A stretch of DNA of 64,000 nucleotides from Kriegella aquimaris (lineage in GTDB: Bacteria; Bacteroidota; Bacteroidia; Flavobacteriales; Flavobacteriaceae), in the NCBI RefSeq assembly GCF_900103215.1, contig NZ_FNGV01000015.1, positions 62,001 to 126,000 on the forward strand. The letters are read 5' to 3'. Positions 46,216-55,154 of the stretch are shown here, piece after piece (position 1 is the first letter of the stretch; each line of letters begins with the position of its first letter). The notes below the pieces were generated by a model. The model was not told the DNA's origin. It was given only the letters and a program-made list of their open reading frames with translations, and did not search any database. Position numbers and translations under genes: made by a program.

Positions 46216-49200
46216 TTACAGGCCGACTTGTAGACCAATTACAAACGTTGTTGATTTTGGATATTCGTGCCACTTCATTCCCTGTGAGAAAACATTATTA
46301 CCCTCACCACCACGAATAGGCGTAACTTCTGGGTCTCCGATCAATTCATCGTCGACCAATAAAAAGAAGTTCTGGGCAGAAGCGTACAATCGCAATTTGT
46401 TCAAGTGCAAATTATCCAACAAACTTTGCTCAAAGGTATACCCAAGCATAAGGTTTCTACCACGAACAAAAGAACCATCCTTAACCCAATGTGAATCAAC
46501 ATTGGTAACGTAACCCGCCCTTGTATCACGTACTTGGGCAATCATTGTATTTTGGTTGTCAGGTGTCCATGCATTCAAAACAGTGGCATAGCTATTGGCA
46601 AGTGCCTGACGGTCTTCACTCGAATGAAGGTTCATATCCATCACATCATTGCCCCAAGAGTATTGTAGCTCCAATGTAAGATCCACGTTTTTATAGGACA
46701 CATAGTTGGTAAAAGTTCCCCAAGCCGTTGGATAGCCGTTACCGATGATAGATCGATCTTCATCATTTATAATTTTGTCTCCGTTAAAATCCTTGTACTT
46801 GATATCGCCCGGAAGAATAGTAAGACCGTTTCGATAACTTACAAAACTAGCAGCTTCCGCCGCTTCATCAGTACCCCAAGTTCCTAAACGAGTAAGCCCC
46901 CAAAAGGCACCTACGGGCTCACCGATTCTAATAATACTGGTTTCATTGGTGATACCTGGCCCACCTACACCGAATATATCAGAGGGCGTGGCCAAAGAAA
47001 GCACTTTGTTTCGGTTCATTGAAATATTGAATGTTGAATTCCAAGTGACGTTGGCCGTGGCTATATTCTTCGTAGAAAGTCCAAATTCAAAACCCTTATT
47101 TTCCATTGACCCCACGTTTCTTCGTATGGTCGCATAACCACTCGACTGTGGTACGGGTGCATCCAATAACATATCTGTAGTCTTTCTGTAATAATAATCA
47201 GCTTCCAAGCTTATTCTATTATCGAAAAGTCCCAATTCCAATCCAACGTCATACTGTGCTGTCTTCTCCCATTTCAAATTCGGATTTGCCAGACGATTCA
47301 AGCCTGTACCTCCTACACGGTTATCACCCCAAATAGTAGCATAATTTGAACTTAAAAGCGATAGAGAGGAATAGGGAGGAATTTCAGAGTTCCCCGTAAC
47401 CCCATAACTGGTTCGTAGTTTTAAGTTGGAAATTAAACTGTTATCTACAAGAAAGTCCTCATCGGAAATTCTCCATGCAACCGCTGCGGAAGGAAAAAAG
47501 GAAAACTTATTGTTGTCACCAAATTTGGAAGAACCATCGGCCCTACCCGTAACCGTGAACAAATATTTACCATAAAGGTTATAATTCAACCTTCCGAAAT
47601 AAGAATTCAACGCTTCCCTGTCGGCGAATGATTGTACCGCAATATTATCAGATCCAGCACCGAGGTTGTTGAATTTAAAGAAATCGGTAGGAAAGTTTCG
47701 CGAATCTGCGTTGACAAAGAACTGATTAGACTGTTGCCAAGATAAACCCAATAAGGCAGTGAACGAATTGTTTTCATTGATTTCCTTATTATAGGTCAAG
47801 TAGTTCTCAATCGACCAAAATGTCTGCTTCTCATTACTTGATTGTGCTCTGGCTACCGCATTGTTATCAAGTACGCTATTACGAAATTCATTATTCTCTT
47901 GGGTCAGCACATTGGCACCTATTACCGTTCGCATTTCCAATCCTTCCATAAAAGTGATATTCGAATAAAAACTACCTGCAGTAGTCTGTGTATTCAGAAT
48001 GTACTCGTTATTCTCCAGCCAGTTGACCGAGTTTCGGGTACCTTCCGCAAAAGGGTAATCCCGGTTATTGGCATACAGACCTTCCAACGGACCCCCTGTG
48101 TGTTTAACAGGATAGAACGGATAATCTTCCACCATTCTACGCGGTACTTGGTCATTAGTATCGGCCAAATTCTCAGTTTGATTGTTATAACTTAAAGATC
48201 CACCAATTTTTAACCACGGTTTGATTTGATCATCGATTGAAAATCGTCCGGAATAGCGCTTCAAGTAGGTATTTTTCAAAAGACCCTGATCGTCTCTAAT
48301 TCCAAGTGAAATCGCATAGGTGGTTCTTTCATTACCCCCTGAAAAACCTAACTGATGGTTTTGAGACAATCTGTGTTGTGTAACTTCCTTTGACCAATCG
48401 GTATCGTAGATGGCCCTACCATCGCTATCAAAAAGATATGCCACATTAGGGTTAGCTCTTTTAAGCCTAGGCTCGTACTGGGCATATTCACCGGCCGCCC
48501 AACCTTCAGGGTCGAATTTCTCAGTATTTTCCCAAGAAAGTTGCTCAATCATGGCATATTGCTCTGAATTCAGAACTTTCGCCTTGTTGGGGCCAAATTG
48601 ATTGACACTATATTCTACATCATAGGTAATTCTACCTTGTCCGGCCCGGCCTCTTTTGGTGGTAACCAAAATAACCCCGTTCGCACCTCTTGCACCATAA
48701 ATTGCGGTGGAAGATGCATCTTTAAGTACCTCGATCGAAACTACATCGTTCGGGTTTAAGTAATCTATCGCTGAACTAAAGTTAGCTTGATTACCTTGAG
48801 GCAACTGCACCCCATCTATGACATATAGCGGGTTGTTCGAAGAGTTTATTGAACTAAAACCCCTAACCCTGATATTCGATTTACCACCCGGGCGTCCCGA
48901 GTTGGTATTTACCTGAACCCCGGCAATTTTACCCGATAGGGCTTGGTTCAACGAAGTAGCAGGTCGTTCTTGGAGTTGATCCGCATCTACTTGGCCGACG
49001 GCCCCTGTAAGATCCGATTTTTTCTGGCTACCATAACCGATCAAAACCACTTCTTCAAGTTGGCTTGCATCTTCTTCCATGGTTACGTTCACGGTCGAAT
49101 TACCATTTACCGCTACTTGCAAGGTTTTGTAGCCCAAATAACTAAAGACCAAGGTAGCACTGTTGTTCACATTATCCAATGTGTAATTACCGTCAAAATC

Positions 49201-49359
49201 AGTTTGCGTACCGTTTGTAGTTCCCTTAACCAATACGTTTGCACCTGATAGTGGTCCCATTCCGTCAGAAACGTTTCCGGATACTGTTTGTGCTTTTACC
49301 TGTGAGAAGCATAGAAATGCGCCCATAAGCAAACAGCTTTTCAATAGAGTGTTCTTCAT
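46216..49359 (-). CDS. SusC/RagA-family TonB-linked outer-membrane receptor
   Basis: A 1047-residue TonB-dependent transporter. The start at 49359 (MKNTLLKSCLLMGAFLCFSQVKAQ) gives a signal peptide; a longer frame from 49410 is rejected. A carboxypeptidase-regulatory-like domain (TVSGNVSDGMGPLSGANVLVKGT) is followed by the plug domain (VVLIGYGSQKKSDLTGAVGQVDADQL, then IRVRGFSSINSSNNPLYVIDGVQ) and a barrel of ~22 strands ending VIGLQVGL. There is no N-terminal FecR-signalling domain. It forms a transporter pair with the downstream SusD and imports an unknown polymer. Confidence 0.96.
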   Translation of the reverse strand: MKNTLLKSCLLMGAFLCFSQVKAQTVSGNVSDGMGPLSGANVLVKGTTNGTQTDFDGNYTLDNVNNSATLVFSYLGYKTLQVAVNGNSTVNVTMEEDASQLEEVVLIGYGSQKKSDLTGAVGQVDADQLQERPATSLNQALSGKIAGVQVNTNSGRPGGKSNIRVRGFSSINSSNNPLYVIDGVQLPQGNQANFSSAIDYLNPNDVVSIEVLKDASSTAIYGARGANGVILVTTKRGRAGQGRITYDVEYSVNQFGPNKAKVLNSEQYAMIEQLSWENTEKFDPEGWAAGEYAQYEPRLKRANPNVAYLFDSDGRAIYDTDWSKEVTQHRLSQNHQLGFSGGNERTTYAISLGIRDDQGLLKNTYLKRYSGRFSIDDQIKPWLKIGGSLSYNNQTENLADTNDQVPRRMVEDYPFYPVKHTGGPLEGLYANNRDYPFAEGTRNSVNWLENNEYILNTQTTAGSFYSNITFMEGLEMRTVIGANVLTQENNEFRNSVLDNNAVARAQSSNEKQTFWSIENYLTYNKEINENNSFTALLGLSWQQSNQFFVNADSRNFPTDFFKFNNLGAGSDNIAVQSFADREALNSYFGRLNYNLYGKYLFTVTGRADGSSKFGDNNKFSFFPSAAVAWRISDEDFLVDNSLISNLKLRTSYGVTGNSEIPPYSSLSLLSSNYATIWGDNRVGGTGLNRLANPNLKWEKTAQYDVGLELGLFDNRISLEADYYYRKTTDMLLDAPVPQSSGYATIRRNVGSMENKGFEFGLSTKNIATANVTWNSTFNISMNRNKVLSLATPSDIFGVGGPGITNETSIIRIGEPVGAFWGLTRLGTWGTDEAAEAASFVSYRNGLTILPGDIKYKDFNGDKIINDEDRSIIGNGYPTAWGTFTNYVSYKNVDLTLELQYSWGNDVMDMNLHSSEDRQALANSYATVLNAWTPDNQNTMIAQVRDTRAGYVTNVDSHWVKDGSFVRGRNLMLGYTFEQSLLDNLHLNKLRLYASAQNFFLLVDDELIGDPEVTPIRGGEGNNVFSQGMKWHEYPKSTTFVIGLQVGL

Positions 49360-49522
49360 AATATATGTGTTGTTAGTTGACCGATAAATGTAGTATTTTA
49401 CCTTTAGCACCTCATGAAATTTCCGTTAAAGAATTGTTAATATTGTAAGAAATAACAGTGTTGCCGCCTACTCATATTTGTGTGAAAAGTTTTTGTACTT
49501 TGCGGTTTCAAACCGACTTTTT

Positions 49523-50989
49523 ATGACATCGACCAATATACTTTTGCTCATTGGAGGCTACTTTCTACTGCTGATTTTAATTTCCTATTTCACGGGCAAA
49601 AACGATTCAAATGAAGATTTCTTCAAAGCCGGAAATCAATCACCGTGGTATTTGGTCGCCTTTGGAATGATCGGGGCTTCACTTTCCGGGGTAACCTTCA
49701 TTTCTGTTCCCGGGTGGGTTGCCGATTCGCAGTTCAGTTACATGCAGGTCGTCTTCGGGTATCTGGTCGGGTATTTTGTTATCGCTTATATCTTGATGCC
49801 CATCTACTACCGTTTCAACGTAACCTCGATCTATGAATACTTGGCACAACGCTTCGGGGTTGTCAGTTATAAGGTAGGCGCAATCTCCTTTTTTATATCA
49901 CGGGTCTTGGGCGCATCATTTAGATTATTTCTCGTAGCTATCGTACTTCAACAATTCGTATTCGATGATCTGGGCATTCGTTTTGAAGTCACGGTCACAC
50001 TTTCTATACTACTCATTTGGGTCTATACCTTTAGAGGGGGGATAAAAACCATTGTCTGGACTGACACGCTACAAACCCTTTTTATGCTTTTATCGGTTGG
50101 ATTTTCTATTTATTTCATCAATCAAAAACTAGATTGGAGTCTCTCTGAGTTCTTGGCATCCGATGAATTGGCAGAATACAATAAAATCTTATTCACCGAT
50201 GATTTCTTCGATAAGAACTATTTTATCAAATCTTTTTTGGGTGGTATGTTCATCACCATATGTATGACGGGCCTTGATCAAGATATGATGCAAAAGAACC
50301 TCACTTGCAGATCGCTAAAAGATGCACAAAAGAATATGGTATCATTCAGTCTGGTGCTTGTAGTCGTCAATTTTGCCTTTCTACTTCTGGGAGCTTTGCT
50401 CTTTATCTATTCAAATAAATTCGATGTGGCAATGCCCCTAATGGACGGCACACCTAAATCTGATTTACTTTTCCCTGAAATAGCTTTGAACAGCGGACTT
50501 GATATGATTGTAGCCATAACATTTATGTTGGGGCTTATTGCCGCCGCTTACAGCAGTGCCGACAGCGCACTTACTTCATTGACCACTTCTTTCTGTGTTG
50601 ATTTTTTAGGAATTGAAAAGAAACCCCAGAACATTCAGAAGAAAATACGCAAACGCACACATATTGGCATGAGTTTGCTTTTGATTATTGTAGTCATCGC
50701 TTTTAAGTATATTCTCGACAGAAACGTTATTGATGGTCTACTTACCGTTGCCACATATACGTATGGACCATTACTCGGACTTTTTGCCTTTGGAATATTG
50801 ACAAAATACCAAGTTCGCGATAAATATGTTTGGATTGTCGCTCTAATATCGGTCGCAAGCATTGTGCTAATGGCCAACATTCCTGTTGAAACTTTTGGAG
50901 GGTATCAGGTAGGATACGAGCTTTTACCTATTAACGGACTACTCACTTTTTTCGGATTATGGTTAATCAGACAGAGAAAAACGATTTAA
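49523..50989 (+). CDS. Sodium:solute symporter (SSS family)
   Basis: A 488-residue inner-membrane transporter with about 13 helices. The start at 49523 ([25 protein letters not shown]) is chosen over 49478, which adds 15 non-hydrophobic residues. Family features: [98 protein letters not shown]. It may take up the product of the divergent susC-susD system (inference). Confidence 0.93.
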   Translation: MTSTNILLLIGGYFLLLILISYFTGKNDSNEDFFKAGNQSPWYLVAFGMIGASLSGVTFISVPGWVADSQFSYMQVVFGYLVGYFVIAYILMPIYYRFNVTSIYEYLAQRFGVVSYKVGAISFFISRVLGASFRLFLVAIVLQQFVFDDLGIRFEVTVTLSILLIWVYTFRGGIKTIVWTDTLQTLFMLLSVGFSIYFINQKLDWSLSEFLASDELAEYNKILFTDDFFDKNYFIKSFLGGMFITICMTGLDQDMMQKNLTCRSLKDAQKNMVSFSLVLVVVNFAFLLLGALLFIYSNKFDVAMPLMDGTPKSDLLFPEIALNSGLDMIVAITFMLGLIAAAYSSADSALTSLTTSFCVDFLGIEKKPQNIQKKIRKRTHIGMSLLLIIVVIAFKYILDRNVIDGLLTVATYTYGPLLGLFAFGILTKYQVRDKYVWIVALISVASIVLMANIPVETFGGYQVGYELLPINGLLTFFGLWLIRQRKTI

Positions 50990-51001
50990 TGAGGTACAAA
51001 A

Positions 51002-51016
51002 GCCTCAGCTTGAGGC
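51002..51016. terminator. Possible terminator between the symporter and CoA-binding protein genes
   Basis: GCCTCA, GCT, TGAGGC: a GC-rich 6-base-pair stem followed on the plus strand by CCAAAAGTTTTT. It lies between convergent genes. Confidence 0.4.
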
Positions 51017-51079
51017 CCAAAAGTTTTTCAATCAGGGTTAAATGGCTATGGGAATTTTCCTCAGGAAATACACTAAAAA

Positions 51080-51439
51080 TCAGTACTGGTTTGTAGCCAA
51101 TAAAACCAGTGTACAAGCCACCTCCACGGCTATTCCATTGTTTTTAAGTATTTTATAAAATTCTTCATTTTCAGTTCCAGGGTTGAAAATAACGCGTTTT
51201 GGTCTCAATTTTACAATATCATCGTAATAATCGGGTTGCCGAGCCGAATTAATATATAAAGTAATGGTATGTATATTTTGAAAACCGCTTAAATTTGTCT
51301 TTATTTGAACTCCGTCAATTTCACCAGTTTTTAAACCAAATGCTTTTGTCTCAATGTTATGGTTCAATAGGCGTTTTACAGCCAAGTTACTATAGCGGTT
51401 CGATTTTAGTGAAGCTCCGAAGACCAGAGTTTTTCGCAT
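51080..51439 (-). CDS. CoA-binding (YccU-like) domain protein
   Basis: A 119-residue Rossmann-type protein of the CoA-binding family, starting RKTLVFGASLKSNRYSNLAVKRLL with the nucleotide-binding loop. Also seen are TLYINSARQPDYYDDIVKLRPKRVIFNPGTENEEF. Members bind CoA and their role is unclear. Single gene, cytoplasmic. Confidence 0.88.
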   Translation of the reverse strand: MRKTLVFGASLKSNRYSNLAVKRLLNHNIETKAFGLKTGEIDGVQIKTNLSGFQNIHTITLYINSARQPDYYDDIVKLRPKRVIFNPGTENEEFYKILKNNGIAVEVACTLVLLATNQY

Positions 51440-51595
51440 AAGGGGAGAAATTGTGTTAAAGTTTAGTGAAGACTGTTATTATTTCAAACAAATTACGTCT
51501 ATTATATATGGGCACTCATTTAATAATATGGTCATTGATAAAGTTGTATGTTTATAGTTAATGGTTAGTGTTTAGTATAGCGGCATCAATGACAG

Positions 51596-51622
51596 AAACC
51601 CTGGCGGAAACGTCAGGGTTTT
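51596..51622. terminator. Terminator-like hairpin downstream of fabH
   Basis: AAACCCTGGCG, GAAA, CGTCAGGGTTT: 11 base pairs (one G-U) with a stable GAAA tetraloop. The plus-strand side continues TTTTGTGTTTTT, the minus-strand side TTTCTGTC. It lies 31 bases past the fabH stop. Confidence 0.65.
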
Positions 51623-51652
51623 GTGTTTTTATAACTTTTCCAATATTCAAAA

Positions 51653-52660
51653 TTACCATCTAATAATAGCGCTTGCCCAGGTAAAGCCACTTCCAAAGGC
51701 TGCTAAAACTACTAAGTCACCGTCGTTGACCATGCCAGCTTCCCACGCCTCCGTAAGTGCAATGGGTATAGAAGCCGCCGTAGTATTACCGTATTTCATA
51801 ATATTGTTGAAAACCTGATTATCCCCCAACCTGAACTTCTTTTGAATAAACTGGGATATTCTGAGGTTAGCCTGATGCGGTATCAACATATCGATATCGG
51901 AAGGAGTCAAATTATTTTTCGTTAAACCTTCCATAATCACTTCACTGAAACGCACGACCGCATTTTTAAAGACAAACTGTCCGTTCATATGGGGCAAATA
52001 CGATTCATCATTCGGATTATTATCAGCAATAATATCATTCACCCACCGCTTACCCATACCTGGGGCGATTAGTGCAAGTTCTTCGGCATGTTGTCCCTCA
52101 GAATGCAGATGCGTTGATAAAATTCCTTTACTAGTATCTTCTTCCCTACTCAAAACTGCAGCTCCAGCACCATCACCGAAGATTACGGAAACTCCTCTAC
52201 CCCTAGTGGTCATATCCAAACCATGGGAATGCACTTCAGAGCCAATGACCAAGATATTCTTATACATGCCGGTCTTAATATATTGATCAGCAACGGATAG
52301 AGCATAAACGAAACCCGAACATTGGTTTCTAACATCTAGCGCTCCTACAGTCTTTATTCCCAAATCTCGTTGTACCAAAACTCCCGGACCAGGGAAATAG
52401 TAATCAGGGCTCAAGGTCGCAAAAACGATGAAATCAATGTCATCTTTATCGATACCGGAACGCTCAATAGCAATTTTTGCCGCCTTGACTCCCATAGTCG
52501 TAGTGGTATCTTCGCCTTTCACAACGTAACGGCGCTCTTTGATTCCGGTACGCTCCTGAATCCAAGCATCGTTGGTGTCCATTATTTTAGACAGATCATC
52601 ATTAGTGACCACTTTTTCAGGCACATAGTACCCTAATCCTATTATTTTTGAATTATACAT
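51653..52660 (-). CDS. fabH: 3-oxoacyl-ACP synthase III
   Basis: FabH condenses acetyl-CoA (or a branched acyl-CoA) with malonyl-ACP to start fatty acid synthesis. 335 residues. The catalytic Cys114 is in RNQCSGFVYALS, the His in LIPHQANLRI and the Asn in KYGNTTAASIP. A FabH-like family member rather than a chalcone synthase. It stands apart from the plsX/rpmF context found in other bacteria, so it may be a second copy (inference). Confidence 0.92.
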   Translation of the reverse strand: MYNSKIIGLGYYVPEKVVTNDDLSKIMDTNDAWIQERTGIKERRYVVKGEDTTTTMGVKAAKIAIERSGIDKDDIDFIVFATLSPDYYFPGPGVLVQRDLGIKTVGALDVRNQCSGFVYALSVADQYIKTGMYKNILVIGSEVHSHGLDMTTRGRGVSVIFGDGAGAAVLSREEDTSKGILSTHLHSEGQHAEELALIAPGMGKRWVNDIIADNNPNDESYLPHMNGQFVFKNAVVRFSEVIMEGLTKNNLTPSDIDMLIPHQANLRISQFIQKKFRLGDNQVFNNIMKYGNTTAASIPIALTEAWEAGMVNDGDLVVLAAFGSGFTWASAIIRW

Positions 52661-52812
52661 GTCTAGCTATTTAGTTTATGAAGCCGTCTGATTGTTTCCA
52701 ATACAAGGTAGTAAATGCTAATTTTTAATCAATATAGCCAAAACAAAAGCCTCTTGAAAATTAGTGCTACCTTTTTTCGATAATTGATTAAAAATAGGAA
52801 GAAGGACGGAAA

Positions 52813-54123
52813 TTATTCTCGGTATTTCTTAAAATTATTGATGTGCACTTGTGCTTTCAAATCATGGAGCAGGTTAAATAGACCGAAGAAAGTTCGATTC
52901 ATATATAAGAAATGTTTTGAACCCCGATTACCGTTCATTTTTCTAATCTCGGTATCTTTCGCAAACCGATCGCTTAGATTGGCTATTTTATTCCAAAAAT
53001 CATCGGCGCCAAAATCAAAAACTTCTGCGTTTAGCGGCTCGGTGAAAAGCGTCAACATTTCTTTGAACATGGCCGTGAAAAATTCTAATTCCTTAGGAGA
53101 ATCCGTTGGTGTTAAAATTTCCAGGTCATACATTTTAGCCGTAAAAAGTTCTTTGCTCTGAATAACTACCTTTTTGGCCAACTCGAAATAGGGTATGTAA
53201 AATTCATCGGGAATTTCTTTTATACAACCAAAATCGATAGCAATAAGACTTTGTTCCTTGCTGACCAAAAAATTACCGGGGTGTGGATCGGCATGAACCT
53301 TTCTTAAAACATGAATTTGAAACATGTAGAAATCCCAAAGCGTTTGACCCAACTTATTCCCTACTTCCTGAGAAAAATTAGTTTTGGCGAAATCGCTTAA
53401 ATGGGTACCATTCATCCAATCCATAGTAATTATTCGCTCGCTAGACAATTCATTATAATACTCAGGAAATTCTAAATATTCGATAGCGGCACATGCTTTC
53501 GTAATTTCTTTGCTCTGTTCAATTTCCAGAAAATAATTGGTTTCCTCAAGTAGTTTATTTTCTACCTCTTTGAAGTATTTGTCAGCGTCTTTACCTTTTA
53601 TATTGAACATTTTTAAGGCTATCGGCTTCACCAATGCCAAATCGCTACTGATACTTTCTGCTACACCGGGGTACTGTATTTTAACTGCCAGATTTTTACC
53701 ATCTTTGGTCGCTTTGTGGACTTGACCGATACTAGCGGCATTTACACTATCTTTTTGAAAAGAATCAAATACTTCTTCAGGATATTTACCCAAATATTTT
53801 TTGAATGTTTTTCGCACAAGAGGAGCAGACAAAGGGGGAACCGAGAACTGTGATAACGAAAATTTATCTACATAAGCCTTCGGAAGCATATTTTTCTCCA
53901 TGCTCAGCATTTGAGCTACCTTCAAAGCACTGCCTTTTAGTTCTTTTAACCCGTCATAAATATCTTCTGCGTTATCTTCATTAAGTTGATCCTTGGTCAA
54001 CTCAGAGTTTACCAACTTTTTTCCATAGTATTTTACGTAATTACCTCCAATTTTAACCCCCGTTTTCACAAGTTGACTAGCGCGTTCAATCTTTCCCGTT
54101 GGGATTTTATCTAAAGTCTTCAT
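52813..54123 (-). CDS. ABC1/UbiB-family atypical kinase
   Basis: A 436-residue ABC1-type kinase-like protein. The family ALNAASIGQVH-type loop is VNAASIGQVHKATKDG with the catalytic lysine in LAVKIQYPG; the catalytic loop is VHADPHPGNFLV and the metal loop AIDFGCIKE. The family KxGQ motif is replaced by KVAQ (SALKVAQMLS). Members affect quinone and lipid metabolism in membranes. A 19-base gap follows the TetR-like gene, so the two form an operon. Confidence 0.9.
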   Translation of the reverse strand: MKTLDKIPTGKIERASQLVKTGVKIGGNYVKYYGKKLVNSELTKDQLNEDNAEDIYDGLKELKGSALKVAQMLSMEKNMLPKAYVDKFSLSQFSVPPLSAPLVRKTFKKYLGKYPEEVFDSFQKDSVNAASIGQVHKATKDGKNLAVKIQYPGVAESISSDLALVKPIALKMFNIKGKDADKYFKEVENKLLEETNYFLEIEQSKEITKACAAIEYLEFPEYYNELSSERIITMDWMNGTHLSDFAKTNFSQEVGNKLGQTLWDFYMFQIHVLRKVHADPHPGNFLVSKEQSLIAIDFGCIKEIPDEFYIPYFELAKKVVIQSKELFTAKMYDLEILTPTDSPKELEFFTAMFKEMLTLFTEPLNAEVFDFGADDFWNKIANLSDRFAKDTEIRKMNGNRGSKHFLYMNRTFFGLFNLLHDLKAQVHINNFKKYRE

Positions 54124-54142
54124 AGAACTTTATTGCTGTGGG

Positions 54143-54802
54143 TTAGGCCATTTTTTCTTTAAAAAGGAATTTTCCGAAATCGATGATATTATCTAATGGC
54201 GTATTCTCAAAAACATCAAAAACAGTATTCACCGATTTCTCAATGGCAATATCAGTTTTTTCAAAACCTGCAGAATCGTCATCCATCCAAAATTTTAATA
54301 TAAACAGTAATTGCAACCAAGCTCCTTCAGAAAACAATCTTGGATTGTGTTTGGTTATTTTGAGAGACTTTTCGGCATTACCTTCCACGATGAGCTCTGA
54401 GGCAAAAGCCTTAAAATGCTTCCTTAAACCTTTCAGCTGCTCCATTTTCTTTAAAAGACTTTTGTCATTTTCTAAAGTAAAAAGTACATAACTTCTGTTT
54501 AAAGTAAGAAGCTCAAAAAAAGAATAATAAAAAGTCAGTAATTTATCTTTGTTCGAAAAAGAATCATACTCTTTATTACTGGTGAGCAAATTTTTAGTGT
54601 GCAAAAAAAACTTCGTCCAAATAGACTTTTGAACTCCGGCTATAGATCCAAAATTTTCATAAAATACAGCTTCATCAATACCCTTGTCGTTACAAAACTT
54701 ATAAACTGATTTGGGTACAACTTCATTTTCAAGAACATAATCCATATACATGGATATAATCGTATCGTCCGTTACTTTTTTCGATTTTACTTTTGTTGCC
54801 AT
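54143..54802 (-). CDS. TetR-like regulator, weak DNA-binding domain
   Basis: A 219-residue protein paired with the ABC1 kinase. The start at 54802 (MATKVKSKKVTDDTIISMYMDY) is chosen over one 36 bases upstream. Residues ~15-65 resemble a TetR N-terminal three-helix fold (KSVYKFCNDKGIDEAVFYENFGS), but the recognition helix is divergent. The C-terminal ~150 residues are all-helical like TetR ligand domains. The gene is first in an operon with the ABC1 kinase, so it may regulate it. Confidence 0.72.
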   Translation of the reverse strand: MATKVKSKKVTDDTIISMYMDYVLENEVVPKSVYKFCNDKGIDEAVFYENFGSIAGVQKSIWTKFFLHTKNLLTSNKEYDSFSNKDKLLTFYYSFFELLTLNRSYVLFTLENDKSLLKKMEQLKGLRKHFKAFASELIVEGNAEKSLKITKHNPRLFSEGAWLQLLFILKFWMDDDSAGFEKTDIAIEKSVNTVFDVFENTPLDNIIDFGKFLFKEKMA

Positions 54803-55154
54803 TTCTTTACAATTTTGTTGCTTATACAAATTTACCAATAAGGAAATAAAAACGTGCCCTTTTAGAAGAACACGTTCTTAAAACACCAACCAATAAAATT
54901 GTCAATCAAACTTTCTTTTTCAATAGTCAAATTAATCCCTATCAATACCATAAAGATACAATTTGTTTAACTATTTATAATATAAATTAAACAAATTTTA
55001 ACTTAGTTTACTTCGAGTCATAAAAAAGTACTTTTAAGATGCCAGTTTGTCATTAACACTAAGTCTGGTATTTTTTTTGACTGATACCATGCAAAAAGAG
55101 GGCTCAATTCCTTTTTTAATTTAAGTAGAATCCAAAATATAAATTTATAGAACT
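54803..55154. other. 352-base divergent promoter region of the TetR-like gene and htpG
   Basis: On the minus strand a -7 box TAAATTTG (54827-54834) precedes the TetR-like gene. An inverted repeat AAGAAC-AC-GTTCTT lies at 54867-54880 and an AAAAGTACTTTT palindrome at 55024-55035. No gene was seen. The htpG promoter is in the right half but is not resolved. Confidence 0.5.
54867..54880. promoter_or_regulatory. Candidate operator of the TetR-like protein
   Basis: AAGAAC, AC, GTTCTT is a 14-base inverted repeat about 33 bases upstream of the -7 box of the TetR-like/ABC1 kinase operon. TetR proteins often bind such sites to regulate themselves, so it is a candidate; it slightly precedes the -33 position. 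Confidence 0.35.
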
